Below, piece after piece: positions 1 to 5,240 of a stretch of 5,530 nt of DNA (within the stretch, counting starts at the first letter, position 1; each line of letters opens with the position of its first letter). Below the pieces are notes generated by a model that made no database searches, was not told the DNA's origin, and saw nothing but the letters and a program-made list of their open reading frames with translations. The DNA lies in assembly GCA_023436395.1 (NCBI GenBank), contig JAEZJJ010000058.1, positions 1 through 5,530 on the forward strand, in the 5' to 3' direction. The position numbers and the translations under genes are program-made. The stretch is from Bacillota bacterium. GTDB taxonomy: Bacteria; Bacillota; Clostridia; Lachnospirales; Cellulosilyticaceae.

Positions 1-112
1 CAGCCGTTCATAAGGATTACGAATTTAGAGCCTCTTGACGGAGTGAGACAGCAGCTGGAAGTAAGTTCCCTAGCCAGCCTACATAGCGGCTCCTAGCATT
101 ACACGTTATTAT
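1..112. other. GC-rich, foldable segment of unknown nature (possible structured RNA or element end)
   Basis: About half of the bases are G or C, against roughly a quarter to a third in the other intergenic regions, which in an AT-rich genome often marks structured RNA. Visible pairings include GAGCC (28-32) with GGCTC (88-92), extended by TA/TA past one bulged base, which would close a multibranched fold. Inside are GCTGGAA/TTCCctAGC (54-74) and AGCC/GGCT (76-91). TTCATAAGGATTACGAA (7-23) folds better as minus-strand RNA, where one pair becomes G-U, but it is short. Plus-strand frame 1 is open from the window edge to TAG at 94-96 (31 codons), but its codons (CTG, GCC, AGC, GGC) are unlike those of the neighbouring genes. 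Frame 3 stops at 36-38. It could be an RNA gene, the end of a mobile element cut by the window edge, or a gene tail. I recognise no family. Confidence 0.3.
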
Positions 113-124
113 TCAAATTTCAAT

Positions 125-847
125 TTACTTGGTACTTAGTTTTATAATGAAAGACTCCACATATTTCATTTCTACTTTGCTAGCATCCTTCCATTTATCA
201 TACTCACTAATAACACCTTTTTGTACACATACCTTAACTGCTTCTTCATAGGAATCAATGGTTTTACCAGCTAAATAACCTGCACTTCTTTTTATAAGTA
301 TTTCTATATTAGAGGATTTAATCTGATCTAATTTGCTCCAGTATGGTACATCTGAAATAATTCCTTTAACATTAATGTTTTTGACTGCCTCTATATAAGT
401 TTGATTTTTGATATTTTCTTCTATTGTTTGTATTGGTGGCTTCTTTCCTTGTTTTAAATCTTGCACTGTTAATCCAAAGGTATATTGGAAATGAGGATAA
501 TCTTTAAAGCCTTGCCAGCTTCCACCCCATTCTAAACCTAGCTTTTGACCTAGCTCACCAGCTTTTTTTAGCACTGACATATTGTATTCATCACCTTTTT
601 TATTATTAAAAATATCAAAGGCCAGTCGCCATTGATGATAGCTACTCATACTATCACCTCTAGCATTCGTTACAATATTACCTGGTTTGGTCCTACCTTG
701 TGCGTATAACTCATTTTGCCTCTCTTTAGTTCTATAGGTTTCTCCTATAGCAATATTTAATCCATTCTGTTTACAAACCTCTACTAATTTTAGTGCTAGT
801 TCTTTAACCTTTGGATGCAATTCATTAATATCTCTGCACTCTGCCAT
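125..847 (-). CDS. M15-family peptidoglycan peptidase (endolysin / L-alanyl-D-glutamate peptidase-like) with a C-terminal repeat domain
   Basis: Probable zinc peptidase that cuts peptidoglycan stem peptides, 240 aa. The N-terminal domain (about 1-135) resembles phage Ply500 and B. subtilis CwlK. It has a GETYRT..RQNELYAQGRT segment (35-53), the zinc motif SxHxxxxAxD with H71 and D78, and the DYPHF segment with zinc ligand H119 and likely catalytic acid D116. The Gly usual inside SxHxxGxAxD is Arg74 here, but all metal and catalytic positions are kept. The C-terminal part holds two units spaced 49 residues apart (Y151-W170 and Y200-W219, 10 of 20 identical without gaps), probably a wall-binding or substrate-recognition module. 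There is no signal peptide or membrane segment, as in holin-dependent endolysins. The frame is closed by TGA just upstream of ATG 847, so that ATG is the start; AAGGGG lies 12 nt before it, a loose spacing. It follows leuA by 126 nt with no clear terminator or promoter between. No other phage genes are visible, so it may be a prophage remnant or a domesticated autolysin. Confidence 0.85.
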   Translation of the reverse strand: MAECRDINELHPKVKELALKLVEVCKQNGLNIAIGETYRTKERQNELYAQGRTKPGNIVTNARGDSMSSYHQWRLAFDIFNNKKGDEYNMSVLKKAGELGQKLGLEWGGSWQGFKDYPHFQYTFGLTVQDLKQGKKPPIQTIEENIKNQTYIEAVKNINVKGIISDVPYWSKLDQIKSSNIEILIKRSAGYLAGKTIDSYEEAVKVCVQKGVISEYDKWKDASKVEMKYVESFIIKLSTK

Positions 848-973
848 ACCCCATCATTCCCCTTCTCTTCATACCCTACTTAAAAATACGTATCAGCCCT
901 TTAAAGTAGTCTGTTCTTGTGTCCTAATAATCCTGTAATCTACTAATGTAATATACATGCCTATCACTTTATC

Positions 974-2497
974 TTATTCACTTAAGATTATTTTGTTGAT
1001 TGCATTAATAAGAGCTAGAGCACTTGCTTTAATAACATCCTCTTCTATCGCTTTTCCTTGGTAGAGTTTATCTTGATATTTAATCTGTACTACTACTTTT
1101 CCTAAGCTATCTTTGCCTCTTCCAAGATTATGAATCCTATATTCCATTAACTCAATATTTTGATCCACAGCCTTTATAATAGCACTATAAAGGGCATCTA
1201 CTGCTCCTTTTCCTTCATCACTTTGGGCAATCATTGCTTCTCCTTTTTGAAGCGTCACACTTGCACTTTGAGTGTGGGTTGATGTCAGCACTTTAAATTC
1301 TTTAAGCTGCCATAACTTGATTGCTTTACTATTAATAACTTCAGGATAATTATCTATAAGTGCCATTACATCACTATCATAAATCTCCTTCTTTTGATCA
1401 GCCATTGCTAGGAAATCCTTATACACTTGCGTTTCTATACTCTCTGGAATACTATAGCCTAATTTCTTTGTGACATGACCAAAAGCATGTTTACCAGAAC
1501 GTGCTGTCAGTACAATCTCCATGGGTGGCGCCCCTATTTCTTCTGGTGTAATAATCTCATAGACATCTTTCGATTTTAAAAGCCCATCTTGATGAATCCC
1601 AGAGGAATGAGCAAAAGCATTTTCTCCTGTAATCGCCTTATTAACCTGAATATCTAATCCCATAATGGCACTTACCATTTTGGAGGTTTTATATATTTCT
1701 TCTATATTAATATGAGTTTCTCCATTATAGTACTGTGGATGAAGCTTTATCCCCATCACAACTTCTTCTAACGAAGTATTGCCAGCCCTTTCCCCTATTC
1801 CATTAATAGTACATTCTACTTTATTAGCCCCATTTCTAATAGCTGCTAATGTATTGGCTGTAGCAAGACCTGTGTCATTATGGCAATGTACACTTAACAT
1901 CACGTTAGGATTAAGGTTCATTAAACGATCATTTATCCTATAAATGATTTTCCCAAACTCTTCTGGCACTGCAAAACCTACTGTATCTGGCACATTAATA
2001 ATAGTTGCTCCTGCTTTAACCACTGCTTCTATGGTCTGCCACATGTATTCAAAATCTGATCTACTTGCATCTTCTAAGGAGTATTGTACTTGTGGCATTA
2101 ATCTTTTTGCATATTTTACTGCTTCTACTCCCATTTCTAATACTTGGTGAGGTGATTTACTAAACTTCTTTTCCATGTGCACATTAGAAGAACCTAATAC
2201 AATGTGAATCATTGGATTCTCTGCACCTTTAAGACTTTCATAGATTGCATCAATGTCGTTTTTCACAGCTCTTCCAAGAGCTGTTACTACAATATCTTTA
2301 CCTGCTACTTTACTAATAGCTTTTACTGCTTCAAAATCCCCTTGAGAAGAAGATGGAAACCCTACTTCCATCATATCTACCTTTAAATTAACTAATTGTC
2401 TTGCAATCTCTAACTTTTCGATTAAATTCAGCTTTGCACCTGGTACCTGTTCTCCATCTCTTAAAGTGGTGTCTAATACATAGATTTTTCTTGACAT
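974..2497 (-). CDS. leuA: 2-isopropylmalate synthase (LeuA)
   Basis: Catalyses the first committed step of leucine synthesis: acetyl-CoA plus 2-ketoisovalerate gives 2-isopropylmalate; cytosolic. The protein has 507 aa, normal for LeuA. The N-terminal TIM barrel (about 4-270) starts with DTTLRDGEQ (9-17), containing catalytic R13 and metal ligand D14. It also has SVHCHND (202-208) with metal ligands H204 and H206, and GIGERAGN (233-240) ending in N240. SGIHQDG (299-305) in the linker is typical of LeuA. The C-terminal part (about 370-507) matches the leucine-binding regulatory domain and ends with the characteristic DVIKASALALINAIN (487-501). The frame stays open upstream to 2614, but the start at 2497 is chosen because AGGAG at 2510-2506 lies 8 nt before it, and the extension would read through the leader terminator. 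Control is by the leucine-specifier T-box leader, plus probable leucine feedback on the enzyme. No other leu gene is in the window, so leuA appears to be transcribed apart from leuBCD here. Confidence 0.96.
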   Translation of the reverse strand: MSRKIYVLDTTLRDGEQVPGAKLNLIEKLEIARQLVNLKVDMMEVGFPSSSQGDFEAVKAISKVAGKDIVVTALGRAVKNDIDAIYESLKGAENPMIHIVLGSSNVHMEKKFSKSPHQVLEMGVEAVKYAKRLMPQVQYSLEDASRSDFEYMWQTIEAVVKAGATIINVPDTVGFAVPEEFGKIIYRINDRLMNLNPNVMLSVHCHNDTGLATANTLAAIRNGANKVECTINGIGERAGNTSLEEVVMGIKLHPQYYNGETHINIEEIYKTSKMVSAIMGLDIQVNKAITGENAFAHSSGIHQDGLLKSKDVYEIITPEEIGAPPMEIVLTARSGKHAFGHVTKKLGYSIPESIETQVYKDFLAMADQKKEIYDSDVMALIDNYPEVINSKAIKLWQLKEFKVLTSTHTQSASVTLQKGEAMIAQSDEGKGAVDALYSAIIKAVDQNIELMEYRIHNLGRGKDSLGKVVVQIKYQDKLYQGKAIEEDVIKASALALINAINKIILSE

Positions 2498-2505
2498 ATG
2501 CGTCA

Positions 2506-2510
2506 CTCCT
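2506..2510 (-). promoter_or_regulatory. Ribosome binding site that sets the leuA start
   Basis: AGGAG at 2510-2506 on the minus strand lies 8 nt before ATG 2497. It excludes the longer in-frame start at 2614, which would begin inside the T-box leader and has no comparable site. Confidence 0.9.
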
Positions 2511-2519
2511 TTATAATAG

Positions 2520-2572
2520 AAATAAATAACCCCCTTCATCTCAAGCAATTGCTTGTAAGAGACGAAAGGGGG
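2520..2572 (-). terminator. T-box terminator 2 (second decision point, just before leuA)
   Basis: The outer stem pairs CCCCCTTTCGTCTC (2572-2559) with GAGATGAAGGGGG (2542-2530) and has one bulged T. An inner hairpin AAGC-AATT-GCTT (2554-2543) caps it. The following tract TTATTTATTT is weaker than that of terminator 1, but the C/G-rich base is strong. Its 5' arm overlaps antiterminator 2. It ends 22 nt before the leuA start. Confidence 0.88.
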
Positions 2573-2592
2573 ATTTCCGCGGTACCACTCTT
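2557..2592 (-). promoter_or_regulatory. T-box antiterminator 2 (canonical T-box sequence)
   Basis: AAGAG (2592-2588) pairs with CTCTT (2561-2557) as A1, identical to the A1 helix of the first module. The bulge is TGGTACC (2587-2581). A2 is GC-GAAA against TTTC-GT with one bulged G (2578). GAGTGGTACCGCGG is the classic T-box signature. A small hairpin, CACAT-TTATT-ATGTG (2611-2597), precedes it in the place of a Stem III. Confidence 0.88.
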
Positions 2593-2631
2593 TTTTCACA
2601 TAATAAATGTGCACTTTTTTAATACAGGTAG

Positions 2632-2668
2632 AAAAATAAAAAACTCCTATCTCAAAAGAGACAGAAGT
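2632..2668 (-). terminator. T-box terminator 1 (first decision point of the leuA leader)
   Basis: An 11-bp stem pairs 2668-2658 with 2653-2643, including two G-U wobbles and a TTTT loop. It is followed by a strong U-tract, TTTTTTATTTTT (2643-2632). Its 5' arm overlaps antiterminator 1. It should stop transcription about 250 nt into the leader when tRNA-Leu is charged. Confidence 0.9.
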
Positions 2669-2689
2669 GTAATCTGCTATACCACTCTT
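2656..2689 (-). promoter_or_regulatory. T-box antiterminator 1
   Basis: This folds in the canonical T-box geometry. Helix A1 is AAGAG (2689-2685) with CTCTT (2660-2656). The 7-nt bulge is TGGTATA (2684-2678). Helix A2 is GCAGA (2677-2673) with TCTGT (2665-2661), ending in one G-U pair. The sequence after UGGU departs from the usual ACCGCG, but the partner strand has changed to match, so the structure is kept. It uses the 5' arm of terminator 1 and is therefore mutually exclusive with it. Confidence 0.85.
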
Positions 2690-2891
2690 AGGCGTTTGAT
2701 TGATACAGGTTTCTACCGATATCTATCCCTTATAACGGTGGGATTCCGTCTAGACCTACTTTATTCAGTCAGCAACTCCAAGGCGAGTTCACTACTTTCA
2801 AAATCCTGTTTCACACCAACCAACAGGTCTCTGGCATTCCTCCACTAGCTACTATTCCTTTTCTCAGTTTTTAGAGTATTAAATTATTTTT

Positions 2892-2920
2892 ATTATATCT
2901 ATACCTGTTATATCTGTCAA
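2892..2920 (-). promoter_or_regulatory. Sigma-A-type promoter of the leuA leader
   Basis: The minus strand reads TTGACA (2920-2915), a 17-nt spacer, then TATAAT (2897-2892). Both hexamers match the consensus exactly at the optimal spacing. Transcription would start near 2885, about 25 nt before Stem I of the T-box leader. An 8-bp inverted repeat TTATTATT-ctt-AATAATAA (2928-2946) sits just upstream of the -35 box; in sequence this AT-rich it may be chance. Confidence 0.92.
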
Positions 2921-2983
2921 TTAATTTTTATTATTCTTAATAATAAATAAATATGTCTTTGTTTGTGTATATTATTTATCTTT

Positions 2984-3018
2984 ACTAGAGGGATTTTCAT
3001 TTAGAAGATTCCTCTAGT
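2984..3018 (+). promoter_or_regulatory. 15-bp hairpin in the divergent intergenic region, possibly in a 5' leader
   Basis: ACTAGAGGGATTTTC (2984-2998) pairs fully with GAAGATTCCTCTAGT (3004-3018) around an ATTTA loop. Two of the fifteen pairs are wobbles (G2992-U3010 and U2995-G3007) that hold only if the plus strand is the RNA; on the minus strand they become mismatches. No U-tract follows, so it is not a standard terminator. It could be a leader structure of the FliD-like gene, if that transcript starts upstream, or the outer 8-bp perfect palindrome ACTAGAGG/CCTCTAGT could be a protein-binding site. Confidence 0.55.
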
Positions 3019-3117
3019 ATGATTTAATAACACTAGTTTTATCTAACACTTTATAATAAAATATTTTTATAAATCTAATTAATCTATCATTTCATGAAGT
3101 ACGATATATATAATGAA

Positions 3118-3123
3118 AGGAGG
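3118..3123 (+). promoter_or_regulatory. Ribosome binding site that sets the start of the FliD-like gene
   Basis: AGGAGG (within AAAGGAGGTG) lies 8 nt before ATG 3132. The in-frame GTG at 3123 overlaps this site and so cannot be the start. Confidence 0.88.
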
Positions 3124-3131
3124 TGAGCTAT

Positions 3132-3905
3132 ATGAATGTATATGGCTATAATATGAATAGTTATATGAGTAATAATTTATTTAACACGACTTCCAGTAAA
3201 ACGAATTCTATAACTTCACTTTTTACCAATGCTTCCTATTACAACACATTAACTAAGTATGCTATTACTAATAAGTATCGTAACAACAACGTAGCATCTG
3301 CTAAAGATACTATTTCAGGTACTCAATTTCTTACTAATTATGATAAAACTTATAGTGATTTAGCTAAAGCTTCTTCTAACTTAAAGAGTCTACTAAAAGA
3401 TGATTCAGCTGCACCTGATACTAATGCCATTATTGATGCGACGCAAAAATATGTAGATGCCTATAATAGTACTAATCAATTTTTAGAGGAGCATACGGGA
3501 TTAAATACTTCCCGCCTTAATCTAGCCAAGAATTCTTTATCTATAGTTTCTACTTCAGGCAGCTCCGCCCTAAGCAGTATAGGCATTACAAAAAATCAGG
3601 ATGGTTCTCTAGCTTTAGATGTCAATCAACTTAAATCTTCATTAGATTCTAATACTGATTTTACTTCTAAGACACTTAACAGCCTTACCATCCGTAGTGA
3701 TGTAAGTACAAAAATGGCACAAAATACACCTAAGTCTACTCTACTCAAGGAGTTTAATAGTAATCTAGTTTCAAGTACTGGGATTTCATCTGATGACGAT
3801 GCTAGCTATACAGAATTTTTATCTTTAGCCAAAAACCAACTCTCATTAAGAAATTATTATTATGGCTTATCTTCAGCTGGTATATTTATGGATATTAGTT
3901 TATAA
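3132..3905 (+). CDS. Small FliD-like (flagellar cap / hook-associated protein 2-like) protein of unknown role
   Basis: A 257-aa protein without cysteine, rich in Ser, Thr, Asn and Tyr, with no signal peptide or membrane segment. Residues 107-125 (YVDAYNSTNQFLEE...) and 148-171 (SSIGITKNQDGSLALDVNQL...) look like the C-terminal part of FliD, where a 'GIT..dGsL.lD...L' stretch is typical. The N-terminal 60 residues are low-complexity (MNVYGYNMNSY...). The C-terminal 30 residues (YTEFLSLAKNQLSLRNYYYG...) end in a hydrophobic tail. Real FliD proteins are usually over 400 aa and have coiled-coil ends plus a central variable domain, so this is either a reduced relative or a protein sharing only the FliD C-terminal fold. 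No flagellar gene is next to it, and no flagellar-type promoter was found. The start is ATG 3132, set by its ribosome binding site. The FliD relation rests on remembered family patterns; the function is unknown. Confidence 0.7.
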   Translation: MNVYGYNMNSYMSNNLFNTTSSKTNSITSLFTNASYYNTLTKYAITNKYRNNNVASAKDTISGTQFLTNYDKTYSDLAKASSNLKSLLKDDSAAPDTNAIIDATQKYVDAYNSTNQFLEEHTGLNTSRLNLAKNSLSIVSTSGSSALSSIGITKNQDGSLALDVNQLKSSLDSNTDFTSKTLNSLTIRSDVSTKMAQNTPKSTLLKEFNSNLVSSTGISSDDDASYTEFLSLAKNQLSLRNYYYGLSSAGIFMDISL

Positions 3906-3936
3906 AATCCCATAAAAGAGAACTCTATTGTATTAT

Positions 3937-3988
3937 GATATGACCCCAATAAATTAGGATTAAAAATCTAATTTATCGGGGTCATATC
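3937..3988. repeat. 52-nt near-perfect palindrome between convergent genes (bidirectional terminator or tiny element)
   Basis: GATATGACCCC (3937-3947) pairs with GGGGTCATATC (3978-3988). After one A/C mismatch, ATAAATTAG (3949-3957) pairs with CTAATTTAT (3968-3976) around a 10-nt loop. It lies 31 nt after the FliD-like stop and 24 nt from the nth stop, which is the right place for a terminator serving both. Neither side has a proper U-tract, however. The arms beginning TGACCCC..A....TTAG resemble terminal repeats of some IS3-family elements, so it may be a minimal palindromic element used as a terminator. No transposase is present. Confidence 0.65.
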
Positions 3989-4012
3989 TCTAAAATAGTA
4001 CCCCTCAGTTAT

Positions 4013-4645
4013 TTAGAGTTTCTCTCCTTTACCTTCACACCACTCATTTAATGAACACTTATCACAATAACACTTTTTAGCAGTACATATAGCTCGCCCA
4101 TGATAAATCAATTGAAAGTTAATGCGATTCCAATTTTCTTTAGGTAATACTTCCATCAATTCTCTTTCCACAGATATAGGGTTATTCCCTTTTGCAAGTC
4201 CAAGCCTTTTTGTAATTCTTAAAACATGAGTATCTACCGTTACACCTGGCATTCCATAGGCATCTGCTAAAAATAAAGTAGCTGATTTTCTTCCTACACC
4301 AGCCAACTTCACTAATTCACTAACAGTCATAGGAATTGTACCAGCAAATTCTTCTATTATCTGTTGACAACATTTTTTCATATTTTTAGCTTTACTTTTA
4401 TATAATCCAATAGACTTAATATATGTTTCAATCTCTTCTATGGAAGCCTGTGCCATCTCTTCTATGCTATCAAATCTATTCCATAGTTCAGGTAGTACTG
4501 CATATACTTGTTTATCTGTACTCTGTGCACTTAGCATAATTGCTAAAAGTAATTGCCAATCTTGAAAATGTAAAAATCCTTCTTTGCTTTTCCCATACTC
4601 TCTATCTAAAACATCTAAAATCTTTTGTACATTTTCTTTATTCAT
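4013..4645 (-). CDS. nth: Endonuclease III, DNA glycosylase/AP lyase
   Basis: Base-excision repair enzyme that removes oxidised pyrimidines and nicks the resulting abasic site; 210 aa. The DNA-binding segment LLLAIMLSAQSTD is at 32-44. The helix-hairpin-helix is KLAGVGRKSA (113-122), with catalytic Lys120, followed by VDTHV (137-141) with catalytic Asp138. The C-terminal 4Fe-4S cluster has the family spacing C-X6-C-X2-C-X5-C at 187, 194, 197 and 203, plus an additional Cys at 192. With the start at 4645 these numbers equal those of E. coli Nth (K120, D138, C187/194/197/203), which supports that start. AGAGGA (4657-4652) lies 6-7 nt before it. An in-frame ATG at 4669 would add eight residues but has a weak ribosome site. 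It is a single gene, divergent from the rubrerythrin; no convincing promoter hexamers were seen upstream. Confidence 0.96.
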   Translation of the reverse strand: MNKENVQKILDVLDREYGKSKEGFLHFQDWQLLLAIMLSAQSTDKQVYAVLPELWNRFDSIEEMAQASIEEIETYIKSIGLYKSKAKNMKKCCQQIIEEFAGTIPMTVSELVKLAGVGRKSATLFLADAYGMPGVTVDTHVLRITKRLGLAKGNNPISVERELMEVLPKENWNRINFQLIYHGRAICTAKKCYCDKCSLNEWCEGKGEKL

Positions 4646-4773
4646 ATCTTGTCCTCTACTTTCTATCATTTCTACTCATTCTATAGTACCTATATTTTTT
4701 ACTTTTATTTTTAGTTATTAATTTTTTTATTTCTTGGCATACTAAACATATTATCATAAAAGGAGTGTAAACT

Positions 4774-5199
4774 ATGGAAAAAATAAACTTTGTACTTGAA
4801 AATGAACTTGGTCACGCCAAGGATAATGAAGAGCTAAAAGGTAGTTTAAATGGGCAATTCACAGGTGAAACTGCAGAGGTTGGCCTCTATCTTGCTATGG
4901 CTAGAGTAGCTCAACGTGCTGGCTATCCAGAAGCTGCTGAAGTTTTAAAGGTTATTGCTTGGGAAGAAGCTGAACATGCTGCTCAATATGCAGAACTTAC
5001 AGGTAAAATATCTGATTGTACTAAAACTAATATTACTAACATGATGAATGGTGAAATTGGAGCTAATAAGCTTAAAGCTGAACTTGCTCAAAAAGCTAAA
5101 TCTGCTGGTCTAGAAGAATTATATACTTTTATTGATCATGCTGCACGTGATGAAGCAAGGCATGCCAGCATGTTACAAGGTCTACTTAATCGCCTTTAG
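4774..5199 (+). CDS. Rubrerythrin-like diiron protein without a rubredoxin domain
   Basis: Ferritin-like four-helix protein of 141 aa, probably cytosolic and involved in peroxide or oxygen detoxification in an anaerobe. Predicted iron ligands, from the rubrerythrin pattern, are E32 (FTGETAE), E65 and H68 in WEEAEH, E94 (MMNGE), and E127 and H130 in DEARH, i.e. two ExxH motifs plus two single Glu. The C-terminal rubredoxin domain of classical rubrerythrin (two CxxC motifs) is absent, and there is only one Cys (C82), so electrons must come from a separate rubredoxin or other donor. The N-terminal segment before helix 1 (about 1-25) is acidic and of unknown role. AGGAG at 4761-4765 is 8 nt before ATG. 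The gene is alone, divergent from nth, with a strong terminator 41 nt after its stop. No clear PerR site or promoter was identified. Confidence 0.93.
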   Translation: MEKINFVLENELGHAKDNEELKGSLNGQFTGETAEVGLYLAMARVAQRAGYPEAAEVLKVIAWEEAEHAAQYAELTGKISDCTKTNITNMMNGEIGANKLKAELAQKAKSAGLEELYTFIDHAARDEARHASMLQGLLNRL

Positions 5200-5240
5200 T
5201 AAAATCTCTTTATCTAGCATGGTGTAAAGATAAACAAGAC

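Larger units (their letters stand above)
2498..2885 (-). promoter_or_regulatory. Leucine T-box leader with one sensing domain and two antiterminator/terminator modules
   Basis: Transcribed leader (about 388 nt) that senses uncharged tRNA-Leu and controls leuA transcription. Stem I spans roughly 2770-2860, with base helix AGTAGC (2853-2848)/GTTGCT (2776-2771), the AGAGACC and GGTGTGA segments of the distal loops, and the consensus context GTGAA-CTC-GCC. The specifier is therefore CUC (Leu) at 2787-2785, matching the gene. A Stem IIA/B-type pseudoknot follows: ATCCC (2744-2740) pairs with GGGAT (2729-2725), and the loop ACCG (2739-2736) pairs with CGGT (2718-2715). Two decision modules come next. 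Module 1 is at 2689-2632 and carries the T-box variant GAGTGGTATAGCAG. Module 2 is at 2592-2520 and carries the canonical GAGTGGTACCGCGG. Both present UGGU, complementary to ACCA, which fits tRNA-Leu with discriminator A73. There is no second Stem I between the modules. The family assignment is very secure; the exact RNA ends are inferred from the promoter. Confidence 0.95.
2921..3131. other. Divergent intergenic region between the leuA promoter and the FliD-like gene
   Basis: AT-rich and without a credible small ORF. It holds a 15-bp hairpin at 2984-3018 (listed separately) and the ribosome binding site AGGAGG (3118-3123) of the downstream gene. A TATAAT at 3052-3057 on the plus strand could be a -10 box, but no -35 hexamer stands at the right distance. 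A sigma-28-type flagellar promoter (TAAA, about 15 nt, then GCCGATAA) was looked for and not found. Confidence 0.5.

Noticed and set aside
4..66. Resemblance to a glutamine (glnA-type) riboswitch through CGTTCA and GGAAGTAAG
   Set aside because: The two pieces are too far apart, the GGAAGTAGG core is not exact, the expected stems are not there, and the class is not expected in this type of organism.
946..958. Inverted repeat ATGTA-ATA-TACAT downstream of leuA
   Set aside because: Five-base AT-rich arms with no U-tract; too weak for a terminator and likely chance.
1944..2386. Two short plus-strand ORFs (1944-2150 and 2204-2386) inside leuA
   Set aside because: They are shadows of the leuA reading frame with no ribosome binding sites and no recognisable protein features.
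2498..2614. N-terminal extension of LeuA (39 residues starting at 2614)
   Set aside because: It lies in the T-box antiterminator/terminator and the ribosome binding site. The strong AGGAG and the family N-terminus (MSRKIYVLDTTLRDGEQ) place the start at 2497.
2498..2848. Plus-strand ORF of 116 codons opposite the leuA leader
   Set aside because: It is antisense to a clear T-box RNA and has no ribosome binding site. The open frame is a by-product of the structured leader.
3070..3105. Possible sigma-28 flagellar promoter (TAAA ... CGAT) before the FliD-like gene
   Set aside because: The spacing is near 28 nt instead of about 15 nt, and the -10 element is incomplete.
4646..4669. Longer start of endonuclease III at 4669
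   Set aside because: Weak ribosome site. The start at 4645 has a better one and gives residue numbering identical to E. coli Nth at the catalytic and cluster positions.
4749..4763. Possible PerR-type operator (TTATCATAA at 4751-4759) before the rubrerythrin gene
   Set aside because: Only a 9-nt AT-rich palindrome matches part of the 15-nt PerR consensus, and it sits next to the ribosome binding site. Not enough to call.
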